Positions 46,141 to 57,405 of a stretch of DNA of 64,000 nt are shown here, one piece after another. A program made the translations under genes and the position numbers. The notes beneath the pieces are model-generated. The model saw nothing but the letters and a program-made list of their open reading frames with translations. It searched no databases and was not told the DNA's origin. The stretch is from Gari tellinella (Eukaryota > Mollusca > Bivalvia > Cardiida > Psammobiidae): contig OV277861.1 in NCBI GenBank assembly GCA_922989275.2, forward strand, positions 27,310,479 to 27,374,478, written 5' to 3'. Numbering within the stretch: the stretch's first letter is position 1; each line of letters opens with the position of its first letter.

Positions 46141-46723
46141 AGAACTAAATGCATGTACATGTAGTATGAAGAAAAACCTAAATCTTGTAGTAATAGAGCA
46201 CAATGAAAGAACGCACGTACTGTATATGAAAATTGCAGATACTAACTATATCCTGTTTTGATCGTATTAAATAAATCCAGCATACTTACTATTATTATAT
46301 TCTAATAAGCGTTCGTGTGGTACAAAATTGACTGTATATAATGGCACTCGTATGTAGCCTGTACGTAACACGACGACTCTTATAAATCCACAATTTGTGG
46401 AAATATTGTTTTCATCATCAAAATAATGCTAATGCTGGTTGAATTCAAATCAGAAGTCGAAATTATTGGCTTGTGGTGTGGAGGTAAACGTAATTTATGA
46501 GTGATGTTTTAAAGGAGTTTAGAAGAGTTTGGTGGACATTTTTGTATATTTGAAATATGTAGATAACGTTTTATTTCCCCAGTAATAATGCTGAAAAACT
46601 ATGTTTGATAATAAAAAAAAACACCTAAAATAGTATAGAGTAATTTAAGTAAGTGTCCTACCTTAGCGGATAACAAACACGTTAATCTGTAACAACGGGG
46701 TGTTAAAGCAATTAATCACTTGC

Positions 46724-46873
46724 CACGTGCCACCACTAATCGCCGCGTGTCGGCAAAATACGCTGTATATGAGACAGACACCGCGTGTTGACACCTTCAT
46801 TAATTGACTAACAGCTGTATATAAAAAAGGTAGGCATCTGTAGCAGAACAGAACAGAACAGACCAGCGTAAGT
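46724..46873 (+). promoter_or_regulatory. Candidate TATA promoter, leader and splice donor
   Basis: A CACGTG E-box at about 46,725 precedes TATATAAAAAAGG at about 46,815. About 30 bp further lies CTGTAGCAGAACAGAACAGA, and then GACCAGC/GTAAGTTTT, a strong donor at about 46,869. Together this resembles a core promoter with a short non-coding first exon. No coding exon downstream could be assigned. It lies inside the GGCCGAAACGAC-bounded interval. Confidence 0.3.
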
Positions 46874-47016
46874 TTTAACAATAGTTAGTAAATATATTGA
46901 TGTAGTTATTTGTTATGTCTTAATTGGATGCTGGGATTGAAATTAAGAAGTTTCAGGGGGAAATTGGTTCAGTTAACAGTATGTTAATAGTGACTTGAAA
47001 ACATGTTCTGTACAAA

Positions 47017-47074
47017 CAGTGTAGACCCAGATCAGAGGGCTTATAAACATGATATCAAGGTCTGCGGTGTTTGG
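47017..47074. repeat. Q-type hairpin, GTAGACCC subfamily
   Basis: ACAAACAGTGTAGACCCAGA and AAGGTCTGCGGTGTTTG. A further decayed copy lies at about 47,226-47,282. Confidence 0.65.
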
Positions 47075-47327
47075 CATTTTACATGATAAACGTTATAGCT
47101 AAAAATGCAATAAAATCAACAACTGTGAAGGATTAAAAAAAGATGTCGAAGCACTGCCTATTTTAACATTCTGCTAAAAAGTGTTTTGAAAGGAAATTAC
47201 AAAACAATGTCGATAGCAGTGTCTGGCAGTTTGCACCAAGATCAGTCAATAACGTGCTGTATGCTCAGGATCCACACTGCAAAATTTAGGATTATCGCCT
47301 ACGGCGTGTTAAGAAAAACCGAAGTAA

Positions 47328-47424
47328 CAGTAAAATCTCTACATTACATTCACTAAATTCTATCTTATAGAAATAAATCCATTAATAGACCTTCGTTAAA
47401 AGGTCGTAAAAAGAGGTTTTACTG
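47328..47424. mobile_element. S element without hairpin (97 bp)
   Basis: Left end CAGTAAAATCTCTACATTAC and right end TAAAAAGAGGTTTTACTG, with TA after the right end. The interior blocks CACTAAATT and AATAAATCC..TTAAAAGGTCGTA correspond to those on both sides of the hairpin in the S element at 743-947. Confidence 0.75.
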
Positions 47425-48291
47425 TATTTGATTATCATTTGATATGTATTTTATCTATAACACCTCCTCGATTGTGCCAACTGGAAACACTGTGGTGAAA
47501 AACTTTACATCAATGGCTGACGTGACAGTGCGAACTGATTCTATAATATCTACTTGTCTTTACCACTCTAAAACAGTGCAACTCATCATTTTTATGGAAC
47601 ACATCGCACAGATAATGTTCAAAACACGTTTAGGACAACAGGTTTTCCCTGAAATTTGATTAAATCACATAAAAAAAGTGAATTGGGCCGAAACGACCCA
47701 CCCCCTCAAAAAGGCCGAAACGACCCAGGCCGAAACGACTCACGGCCGAAACGACCCTAGGGCCGAAACGACTCACGGCCGAAACGACCCGGAATCCTTC
47801 AGGATCGTATAGAGGCTCTGCTGAGCCGGATCAAATGGTCTCAACATAATTCAGATTGTTACATTCCGTACTTTTCGGTACGGCCGATCAGGTCTTTCTT
47901 TGTGGAGATATTCGAAAAGATAAACCAAATACATGACCAAAGTTGCCCAGGGTGGACCCGGCACATTAATGAAAGAAGAAGAAATTACGCATATTCAAAT
48001 ATGATTTCGCCCCGTTGGGCGCCTCTCACTACATTTTGGTGATTTGTACTGAGTTTTTGAGCCTGTAAGGCTTAAACTAAATGCCAGATGATTAACACGT
48101 TTAACGATTCATCATAATTGAACACATTCTTCTGTTAGTATCTTTAATCGGTTTGAATGATCGATAATATAAGCTCAAACACTTACCAAAACAAGAAGCT
48201 GAACTCGCGTTGTCCGCCATTTTTGTTATCTCCACAACTTCCGGCAATGTCACATGACACATCAAAACATAGTGCTATTTATATCAGAAGT

Positions 48292-48455
48292 TTTACTTTC
48301 GGTTTGTTACGGTTTTAAACCACCCTTTTTGGTGATATAGGTCTGTTTTCAACATTCCAAGGATCGGCTTGGCCCACAAGAATGTTCAAACATTATTATT
48401 AACCTTTGTTGTATTTTAGACATAGAAAAAAGGTCTGAAAACACAATGGGACTTT
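48292..48455. mobile_element. Repeat element copy, forward
   Basis: Segments CGGTTTGTTACGGTTTTAAA, GGTGATATAGGTC, AATGTTCAAACATTATTATT and GGTCTGAAAACACAATGGGA all recur inverted at 52,179-52,344. These are two copies of one MITE-like element in opposite orientation. Confidence 0.75.
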
Positions 48456-48549
48456 AACTCTTTGCATGCTTGTTAATTTATTTTTATGCTATCGTTCTAA
48501 AAATAGAATGTTCACAATTTCTTTACAAATCAGGGTCAGAGTGTTGACC

Positions 48550-48618
48550 AGTTTGCGACCTGATGAGACACCGCGTGACACATCACGTTGCGTCTCATCT
48601 GCATCCAAACTGTTTTCA
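48550..48618. repeat. Q-type hairpin
   Basis: AGTTTGCGACCTGATGAGAC and GTCTCATCTGCATCCAAACT surround a CACCGCGTGACACATCACG turn. Confidence 0.6.
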
Positions 48619-49238
48619 AAAATCACGATTACGCCTCTAGCATGAAAATGGTTATGTCTGTTGCATGGCCGAGCCCTGCACTCTGCGATAAGCCTATAAC
48701 ATTCGGTACACACGTACGTTGACGTATTACAGTGTATCTAAACCCTGAAAACAAGACAGACATGACCCATGCGACCATGGCGGCCATTTTTAAAATGATT
48801 GCCATTTTAAAGTTCAAATCTAAGTGAACTCTTTGAATAATTAGGCCAGTTAGACAATGTTGGCATCTGTACCTATGTGTTCATGGTCAAAGCATTCATA
48901 CATACTCGAAGTTTTCGCGAGCACGGATTATGGTCTCAAACAGAAATACAGAGGTAACGGGTGGGTGGAGAACAGTAGGAGTTTACTAATAGTTAAACCT
49001 TATGAGAGAAAAATATTTCATGAAACTTAGAACAATACTGCAAATAGTTTGAAAACCAGATTTGGGCTAAACCCTGTTTTGTAAATGATTTCGTTATTAT
49101 TATTATTACACTAGATTTATATAGCGCTCTTTTCACAAAGAAGGTGTACATTCAAAAGCGCTGCACATGAACTTAAATAAATGAACCTACAAAGCGGGAC
49201 AATACAAATAACTACATTCACAATTAAAATGATGTATT

Positions 49239-50507
49239 AGGTCGTTTGCAGTTAAAAAAAAACACGATGATTTTCAAATATCTCCATAACAAGTCAACGC
49301 ATACAAATGGAATTTTGCATAGATTTGATATATCTATACCAACTCTGACAAAAAAGAACTTTTTTTCCTCTTCGTATTAAAAAAGATTTATTCATAACTT
49401 CTATATAAAGTTTACACTTCTAAGGGACACCTTTCCGAAGGGTGATTTCAACAGCCTATCTTTCACGACCCGGTAACGCCTTACCGTTAAGCCTTCGCAT
49501 ACCATATTAGTTTACAACTAACCGAACGAGGCCCTGACTGGGGTACGTTAAACGTATTTACCGACAATACTGTCATTTGCGATCATGTTAGATCCTAATC
49601 GGCCACCGGAGCCATTTCGTATCTGAATAGGATCCGAAACATGTGCCACTCATATGGAAGTTTTATCAACAAAACGCAAAATAACTAAATGTGATAAATA
49701 GCAGAAGAGACATGTTCATACCAGGCGATCTTCACCAACTTACCATTATCAAGTTTTCAACAGAATGTTTTAAGAGCAATTCGAAAACCTTTATTATTTT
49801 ATCGTTTAAAGGAAACGTAACGTAAACGTACTGCAATACAACCCGAACACTGATACATATTTAGCTCCAGATAAGGGGAGTATTTCCAAAACTAAAATCT
49901 TTATTTCTGAATTAAGCCCCATGGTGTGACTACTCATTAGAACCGTCTCTTCGAAACGATTCTAATTAGTAGTCACACCATTGGATTTGGTGCTGAAATG
50001 AGTGAGAAAATGTTGGACATGTTCAATTTACTCTCTCTTATCTGGAGCTCTGTAATTATGTATAAATGTTGGAGCTTCGGTTTGGAAAGTAATTGCAACT
50101 CTCTTTATTCCTGTTGAAGAGTTCGTGGATTTAGCATAGTAAAACTGTAATGGATTATGGGGCCTCACAATTAATTTTATACAACTATACAACCAATATC
50201 AGCACAGGATTCACCTTTCAGACAGAAGCGACTAGCACGGGATTTTACCTGGGGATATTTTCCAATATAAACAAACGTGATCAAGGTAATAGCCAATAAC
50301 ACCCCACGTAATTGACCATTTTCAGCGACACAAAATTTATATAAAACAAAGAAGAAAATATTTTAGTCAGACTATTAAAAATTCTAAATTTTCTTGTCAG
50401 AGTTGGTATAGGCACATCATAAGGGTATGCAAAATGTCCTTTAAATACGTCTACTAGTTTTAAATTTATCTAAGATTTATCGTGTTTTTTTAAACTGCAA
50501 ACGACCT
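49239..50507. mobile_element. 1.27-kb element with terminal inverted repeats
   Basis: Left end AGGTCGTTTGCAGTT, an A run, then ACACGAT. The right end is the mirror ATCGTG, a T run and AACTGCAAACGACCT. TTGGTATAGGCACATC and TATACCAACTCTGAC are also mirrored internally. No transposase frame. It contains the palindromic element at 49,864-50,048. Confidence 0.72.
49864..50048. mobile_element. 185-bp palindromic MITE, GCTCCAGATAA ends
   Basis: Ends GCTCCAGATAA and TTATCTGGAGC. The central palindrome is ATGGTGTGACTACTCATTAG, with CTCTTCGAAACG at the turn. A second, more diverged copy in inverse orientation lies at 53,753-53,943. Confidence 0.8.
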
Positions 50508-51032
50508 ATACTATAGAATTCCATCCAAGGGAAATAATTTCAGTATTATAACCATGATTATAAAAATTGTTATCACTTTAAGATGAGTCAAAAGATTAAA
50601 AGATAAATGACAGGATATTAATTTAAAGGTCTTTGTTGTCCCATACACCCCAGGACCTACATTATCTTTAGCTGAATTAAACCGTTCGTATAGAATAAAC
50701 TGCTTACGAACTATACGCAGAATCATAGCCATCAGATTTCAAAGAGACAAGTGTCAACATCCCTTCCGTCAAGATCTATTAGAAAGGCACCAGGTAAATG
50801 GTACAATTCCGGAACTCAAATTTAGACCCACAGGATCTACAGAAAGAACACAGACTAGAGGTAGCTGTCATCTGTTCTCTCCACCCACAACCAGGGACCT
50901 ACATAATCCATGACTGAGTTACAGCTTTAACTTATAAAAAAGAGATAAAAACTCTCCAAAAATTATACGACAGACCCTAAGCCAACTGGTTTCAAAGCAA
51001 TTTGGCAACATTTTCACTGTCACTCTTAAACA

Positions 51033-51720
51033 CTCACTTGTTTTGGGCGGCCATCTTGGACGCCCTCTTGAATAACAAAGTCGGCCTACATATGTCACAA
51101 TTGCAACATGCAGTCTCACATCTACACGTTTTACAAATATTTTGATATATAAAAATCACCGGTTGATGCCGGATTTGAGCATTTTGTATTTTGCATATTT
51201 TCATTTAGTAAAATTCTGAACAAGAATAAACATGGTGTCACTATAGTTAATAGACACATTGTTTACCTCCTTGTTATGCGTACCATGTGAAAAATAAATT
51301 ACCTTAATCAAACAGACGTTTAGAAAGTATGAATATCAATTTCAACTTAAGCCTCATTTTGAGTGTACATATATTGTAATAGTTATTATATTCGGGATGT
51401 CTTCCTTTTTTGGCGGCCAACTTGGTCGCCATCTTAAATAACGATGATGGCCAACAGATATCACAACTGCAACATGCGGTTTCATAATCTACACACTTGT
51501 ATAAACATTTTGGTATATACAATTAATTGTTGACACAAATAGAGACAGGTTGATACAAGAATTAAGCAAGTGACTCATTGCATTTTATCGTTCATAAAAT
51601 TCCTGAACACGATCTAACATGGTTCCACTACAGTTATTCGATTCGTTTGTCTACTTACCTGTAGCGTTTACGGAGTGAGCATTACAGTAATTTAATCAAA
51701 CAGACATTTTATTTGTACAT
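51033..51720. repeat. Two diverged direct units of about 370 bp
   Basis: TGGGCGGCCATCTTGG and TTGGCGGCCAACTTGG blocks, then CACAA(T/C)TGCAACATGC, then ATGGT and AATCAAACAGAC, occur in the same order in about 51,033-51,330 and 51,399-51,720. No gene seen in 50,510-52,180. Confidence 0.6.
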
Positions 51721-52178
51721 TATTTCCAATATTTTTGTATGGACGGACTACGGTGTTAAAGTAAGTAGAATTTAAACGGTAACCATTTTGGACGCATTTT
51801 GTAATAAGGCATAGAATTTTTAAGTTTAGCCTCATTTTGATAATTCCACTGGTCTATTGTATTCAAAAACCTATAATTAGATACTTTGTCATTGTTCCAT
51901 ATCTTCTAGCGAAACTATTGATGTATTGCTAAGCGGCGGCCAAAATGGCATCCTATTTTTTTAAAAGCTCATAAAATCTTCTTCCAAATCAGTTGAGTTT
52001 TTGCTTTTACCAAATAAAAACCACGAAGGCATTTTTGACGACAAATGAGCCTACACTAATTAAGCTAAATACTATTGCTGGAGTGAAAACATTAAAGGAT
52101 ACAATTGTTTTATTTTAGCCCTTTCATCACTAAATTTAACATCATGATTCAACGCTTTACCAACAATATATCGTCAGT

Positions 52179-52344
52179 TAAAGTTCCATTGTGTTTTCAG
52201 ACCTTTTCTCAATGCCTGAAAAACGATAACGGTTAATAATAATGTTTGAACATTCTTATGGGCCAAACTGATCTATGAAATTATGAAGACGGACCTAAAT
52301 CACCAAAAAGGGCGATTTAAAATCATAACAAACCGAAAATAGAA
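52179..52344. mobile_element. Repeat element copy, inverted mate of 48,292-48,455
   Basis: AAAGTTCCATTGTGTTTTCA begins the copy and AACAAACCGAAAAT ends it. The copies differ by several substitutions. Confidence 0.72.
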
Positions 52345-52470
52345 CGTCTGACATAAACATTTCCACACGGCTTAGTATCACGTGATACAGCCGAATACAA
52401 CTTCACTGGGGGCAATCGTATCTATCTCCGCCCTTCTATCCATCAGTCAGTTAGACTATCACACTTTTTT

Positions 52471-53406
52471 GTCCGCTCTCTAACTCAACTAATTTTTATC
52501 CGATCTTTCACAAACTTGCTGAAAATGTTCATTGATATAAAATCAAGGTTAGTTTGATTACTACTAAAATTGCATAAGGTATTTTTGAGTTATTGCCTGT
52601 TAATTAATAAAAAATGACTTTTTCAGATATTTTTGCACTCTAAAACAAACAGCTTTTATCGGATATTCACCAAACATGCTGAAAATATTTATTCATATAA
52701 AATTTAGGTATAGTTTGATTATTACTAAAATCGCATGTGGCATATCTGAGTTTTTGCCCTTTATGTATTAAAAAATGACTGTTTTCAGCAAGTTTTGCTC
52801 TCTAACACAAATACGTTTTATTGGATCTTCACCAAACTTGCTGATAATGTTCATTGATATAAAATCAAGGTTTAGTTAGATTACTACTAAAATCGCATAA
52901 GGTATATTTCAGTTATTGCCTTTTTATTAATAAAAATTGACTGTTTCAGTCATGTTTGCACCCTAACACACACAGTTTTTATCGGATATTCACTAAACTT
53001 GCTGGAAATATTTAATTATATAAGATTTAGGTCTATTTTGATTATTACAAAAATCGCATGTGGCATGTCTGAGTGTTGGCCCTTTAAGTATTAAAAATGA
53101 ATGATTCAGCATTATTTGCTTTCTAACACATACAGTTTATATCAGATATTCACCAAACTTGTTGAAAATGTTTATTAATATAAAATCTAGGTCAGTCATC
53201 TTAACTACCAAAATCGCACAAGGCATGTTGGAGTTATTGCCCTTGAATGACTAAACATTTCATTTTTTATTATTCAAGGGCAATAACTCAGACATGCCTT
53301 ATGCGATTTTGCTAGTTATTGAACCTGACCTAGATTCTATACTAATAAACATTTGTAGCAAGTTTGGTGAAGATCCAAATAGAAGTGTTTGAGTAAGAGA
53401 GCGGAC
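52471..53406. mobile_element. Array of ~155-bp units bounded by inverted ends, last unit inverted
   Basis: It begins GTCCGCTCTCTAACTCAA and ends GAGTAAGAGAGCGGAC. Five direct units carry CACCAAACTTGCTGAAAATG, a GATATAAAATC block, GATTACTACTAAAATCGCAT and GAGTTATTGCC. The unit from about 53,266 is in reverse (CAAGGGCAATAACTCAGACA). The whole thus behaves like a TIR-bounded element. Confidence 0.75.
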
Positions 53407-53527
53407 AAGGCTGAAACTGTCATTTTCAGCAAGCTCAATGTATATACATGTATTCTCCGTAGTTGTTTTTAATCGTTTACCCACCGTGATAATATGTACA
53501 CGTTGTTATTGGATCTCATAGTGTTAA

Positions 53528-53732
53528 ACCCTGTGCCTACTGGTCGTAACTTTATGGAGTTTACAAACTATTTGAATCTAAAATGACGCCGCGTCACGCG
53601 GCGTCTCATCTGGATCCAAACTGTTTGACACTCGTCTTAAGGTTTGTTTAATTAAAACAATGCATAAATCTAAACTGAACACATTTTGCAGACGACAATG
53701 TCAAAGCAGACGTCTGCACAGCAGAATAAGGG
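53528..53732. mobile_element. Q element
   Basis: TTAA at 53,524-53,527 and 53,733-53,736. The hairpin 53,564-53,627 has one strongly conserved arm (GGCGTCTCATCTGGATCC). The right part has TTTGCAGACGACAATG as in other Q copies. Confidence 0.72.
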
Positions 53733-53752
53733 TTAACAGGGTCATTTTCAGT

Positions 53753-53943
53753 GCTCCAGCTATAGATGTAAGCGAGAGTAATCTGAACTAATCTAACATT
53801 TTCTCACTCATTTCAGCACCGAATGCTATGGTGTTACTACTGATTAAACGTCTCTTCGAGACAATTTTAATGAGTATGACAACATTGGGTTTAAAAGCAG
53901 AAATAAAGATTTTAGTTTTCGAAATACTTCCGTTATCTGGAGC
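53753..53943. mobile_element. Second copy of the GCTCCAGATAA palindromic MITE
   Basis: GCTCCAGCTATAG at the left and CGTTATCTGGAGC at the right. The interior is CATTTTCTCACTCATTTCAG and ATGGTGTTACTACTGATTAA with the CTCTTCGAGACAATT turn. Confidence 0.75.
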
Positions 53944-54534
53944 CCTGTATTTACAGAGTTGTCCTTCTTTCCATTCACAAGGGAGGCTTTTTAATTTGTG
54001 CAGCACCAACATATTATAAACAAAATTTAAAAAGCGAATTTCTTAGATAAAGCCGGTTTTTGTAAAAGAATCACGTCCCACGTAGTTCAAATGGGACCCC
54101 AAACAACCGTTTTATGCAGGTTTCTCAAAAACACAATGCGTCTTTAAGATCTGTTGATGTTAAATCAAACTGTTGAAGGTTTTCAAAGAAGAAATAGTGG
54201 TACACAAACGAGTACCATCAGTTTGTGACCAGATCACACATCGCGTTACGTGGCTTTTAAACTTGACCCAAACTGAATAACAAAGTCGACTATACTCACC
54301 TATAACGGTGAAAGGTTTGACCCTTTCATCGAATGATTTTGTCGTCTGCCACCGTCATTATATCGTATGCTTTAAACCAGTCAAAGAGTATTAATGTTTG
54401 CGAAAACGAAACAGACGAGATGTTAAAGCAGACAACAAAAAACACATTCAAAAAGTTCGTCTTCGATTTCATATGAAAATCTTTGAAATAAATAATTGCT
54501 TAGTACGTGACAAAAGTAAAAGAAATTTCCTTAG

Positions 54535-54775
54535 CCCTTTCATTGTCAAATTTTTCGTGAAGTTTTCGCCCCATTAACGCCATATTGGCATCTGCTTCAA
54601 TATTTTCGTCTGCAATATCTTTTTCCAAATTTAATTTTTCAGCATTATTACTGACGTTCTAACGACACAAGTGTTTAATAGTTTGGATCCTGATCAGACG
54701 CCGCTTTAAGCGGCGTCTGACCAGGATCCAAACTGTTTATTTAGACGTCTTTACGCGTCATTGACAGTGAGCGGG
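54535..54775. mobile_element. Q element with near-perfect hairpin
   Basis: CCCTTTCATTGTCAAATTTT at the left and GCGTCATTGACAGTGAGCGG at the right. The hairpin 54,675-54,738 turns on CCGCTTTAAGCGG. The flanking TTAA is decayed to TTAG and GATA. A decayed hairpin lies at about 54,218-54,276. Confidence 0.72.
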
Positions 54776-54863
54776 ATAAGAGGGGTATTTCAGTAGCGCG
54801 TTCAATTAAAACTGTTTACTGTTTAGGTTAGCAGTTTGTGCCCCGTGTGAAGCGTGCAGAGTA

Positions 54864-55096
54864 CAGTAGAGAAAAAATTGTCTTTCCAAATAACTCAGGT
54901 TACGCTGAAACTATTATTTTCATTGCAAACAGTTTGGAGCCGGATCAGACGCCGGGTAACCTGGCGTCTGATCAGGCTCTAAACTGTTTGCCACTCAGAT
55001 TAAAACTGATTTCTGAATTGTCAAAATGTTGTCATTTTCTATATTTCATTGAAATGCGTTTGCGTTTGAACGAAAGAATTTACGTTTTCTCCACTG
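54864..55096. mobile_element. R element with TA flanks
   Basis: CAGTAGAGAAAAAATTGTC and its mirror ending TTTTCTCCACTG, with TA on both sides. The Q-type hairpin (GGAGCCGGATCAGACGCC) turns on GGGTAACCTGG. Confidence 0.82.
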
Positions 55097-55717
55097 TATT
55101 TCAGACCGGTAGCCACCTCACAAGCGATGGCCATCGAATTGTTTACTGAACTCATCACTGGATGGCCGTGTTTACCTGAGATCCTTGAATAAACTCGAGT
55201 GAACAAACCGTGTTCGTACTAAAATAACGTCATTTGACCTATGATCCCAATCTATGATAACCCCGTCCCTGCACAGGATTAGTTGAGTTCAAAATAACGG
55301 CCGCAAATTATAAATGATAACACAAACACCCGATAGTAAAATGCTAAATATCGCACAATTTACGCATGTATAAGAATGTTTTAATGAACAGTCCTGTAAT
55401 AGTTGTTCAACGTGACAGATAATCAGCCTACGATTTCATTGTTCGACATTTTAATAACAAAGGTCTAGTTGGACGCAGGCTGACCATATCTGCGGAGTTT
55501 TCCTGAATCAGCGGATTTTTGAAAATTCTAGATCTAAGGATCTACGGAATGATTTTCAAATCTGCAGAATTTTAGAAAAATATTCAGCCATTTTTTAGGT
55601 ATATCAATCGCAACAGCTCATTCCTATATCTCTGAGTTGGCCACTGCTGTTACGCGACCGCTTGCTAATTCACTGTCGATAAATAAAGAAAATTATCTAA
55701 TAGCGCACAGCATCCAC

Positions 55718-55742
55718 GACCCCCCCCCCCCCCCCCCCCCTC
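55718..55742 (+). repeat. C homopolymer of about 22 bp
   Basis: An uninterrupted C tract after CCACGA. The length is likely unreliable in assembly. Confidence 0.9.
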
Positions 55743-55928
55743 GATGCCGAATACTCATGTCAAGTGGTGTCTGGCATTATGAAAAGATAGTTAGATCGAA
55801 TCTGTAATGGCAGATTTAGATGATTATCGAGTGAAAAAAAGGAACAAAATCCCCATAAAATGTGTATTAGTGTTATTTTTCACATACGAGTACATATTGA
55901 AATTAAATTACATGTATATTCAACGCAT

Positions 55929-56235
55929 TTAACCCATTTCTCCATTGCCTAATTCTTTTTTTGAGGTTGAAACTAAAGCAGAATGCGCCTTAACTCTTTA
56001 CTCCATAACATGTGTCTTGTATTGAAAACAGGTCATGCTGACTTAAAGCAGGTTTAAAGTGAAGAAGAATATACCATAAGGCGCATTCTGCTTTTCTTAC
56101 AGCCTACTATCATGTATGATATAGAAATTATGTCTTATAACATATATTCATAACTGTATAGACTTGAATTATTTTCTTCAGAAGAGGAATGAATTAAAGA
56201 CGTCAAAACCGCATTCAATGGGTAATGGGTGAAGA
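55929..56235. mobile_element. P element inserted at the hairpin centre of another P element
   Basis: The outer copy gives CCCATTTCTCCATTGCC and an arm to AGCAGAATGCGCC. At TTAA (55,991-55,994) a new P left end CTCTTTACTCCATAAC starts. The inner copy then runs through a shortened hairpin (turn ATACCATAAGGCGC) to GGGTAATGGG at about 56,232. The outer right half does not resume. Confidence 0.65.
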
Positions 56236-56293
56236 CACTTTTTTTAGCCTGTTATTTTCATCCGTGAGAGAGTGAAGAAATAGAGGATAATTG

Positions 56294-56788
56294 TTTTTTC
56301 AGTATAAGATAGAAATTCAATCCATTGAGTGAACATCAGACGTTATATAACAGTCTGATGTTCACGAAATGGATTAAATTCGATCTTATACTGAAAAATA
56401 CAATTATTCTATTTATTTATGCTTTTAAGCCACTTTTCTAACGAAATTGTTCGACAATTGTGAAAGCGAAAGTACATGATTTTCCCCATGTTGAGCCCCA
56501 AGTTAACATCGAACACATTAACGAAACAGTTTCCCGTACGATGACGTCACTTATTTTTTGATTTGACGTCATCCGAATTACGTCGTTGCTCCCGATTTTG
56601 GATTCGTGTTCTTCCGTTGAGTGGTACGCGACAAATCGGACTGCTGGAATTTAACGATAAGACATGATTGACTACGATTTTTGGGGAGCCCTACGGGGAA
56701 AACAGCGATTGGTGATAATCCACTGCAGTGGATTACCAAGTGATAATCCACTGCTATTTTCCGGTAATCCACCGAAAAGCATAAATAA
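56294..56788. mobile_element. Second copy of the CATTGAGTGAACATC hairpin element
   Basis: The hairpin 56,294-56,398 turns on CAGACGTTATATAACAGTCTG. The distal part shares GATAATCCACTGCTATTTTC and AAAGCATAAATAAATG with the copy at 32,105-32,536. Confidence 0.68.
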
Positions 56789-57244
56789 ATGCGTATTATA
56801 TGTACATAGGTGTATCTATGGAGTAAATGGTTAAAGCCCGTTTCACATCAGCCGTACGACAGTCGTACGAACGGTTTTTATGGGTAAATCGCAAGGTTTC
56901 GTACGACAACCGTACGGCAGCCGTACGAATTTTCAACGTCGCACGGCTGCCGCAACGTCGCAAGCTGGGTTTTCAACATGTTCATTTTCCTTACGATCAC
57001 CATGCGATTTTTGCTGGTCGCAAGGCAGCCGCACGGCTGCCGTGAGACGCCCGTACGTTCGACGTACGATTTTTGATAATATCATGGCTACAATTAGTCA
57101 AATCTATTCGTGCGTTAGTCTTACGAAGACCGTACGAACACCGTGCGGCCGTCGTACGTTTTGTCGCAACATCGCAACAAGGCTTCTGCGAAACGTACGG
57201 CTGCCGTACGGCCGTCTTGCGGAAATTGGGCGTAGTCCCACCCC

Positions 57245-57405
57245 TATAAAAGCAGCTGCGCTAAAATTAGTTCACTGAAGCTGTGTAGTATTCAGAGAGT
57301 TCACATCAACAGCTGCCTCAAAAATGAGGGAAGGGAAAGTATGTTGTGCCCCATGAAAAATATGAGCCACCGACCGAAGACCCGGCGAGTTCAGGGTTCG
57401 ACGAG
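57245..57405 (+). pseudogene. Promoter and first exon remnant of the second Harbinger gene
   Basis: TATAAAAG at 57,245 lies just inside the left subterminal repeats. An ATG follows at 57,324 (MREGK). The ATG frame stops after about ten codons, but the next frame over reads YVVPHEKYEPPTEDPASSGF and DE up to GTAAAAC, a possible donor at 57,406. A one-base frameshift just after the start would explain this. Autonomous Harbinger elements usually carry a Myb/SANT-like DNA-binding protein as second gene. Whether this is its first exon is inference. 57,410-58,600 shows no further clear coding segment. Confidence 0.35.

Larger units (their letters stand above)
45232..47805. mobile_element. 2.57-kb interval bounded by inverted GGCCGAAACGAC arrays
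   Basis: The left array 45,253-45,382 has seven GTCGTTTCGG units. The right array 47,685-47,790 has six GGCCGAAACGAC units in inverse orientation. The order of spacers is also mirrored: a GGGGTGGG spacer on the left, a CCCACCCCC spacer on the right. GATCCTTCAGGA-like motifs lie outside both arrays (45,232 and 47,791). This looks like a transposon with repeat-filled terminal inverted repeats. No transposase frame is recognised, and the interior has received P, Q and S elements. Confidence 0.65.

Noticed and set aside
56880..57278. 132-codon frame rich in VRRPYGSR-like repeats
   Set aside because: It is a translation of the CGTACGG subterminal repeats of the Harbinger element. The mirror frames at 59,588-59,958 have the same origin.
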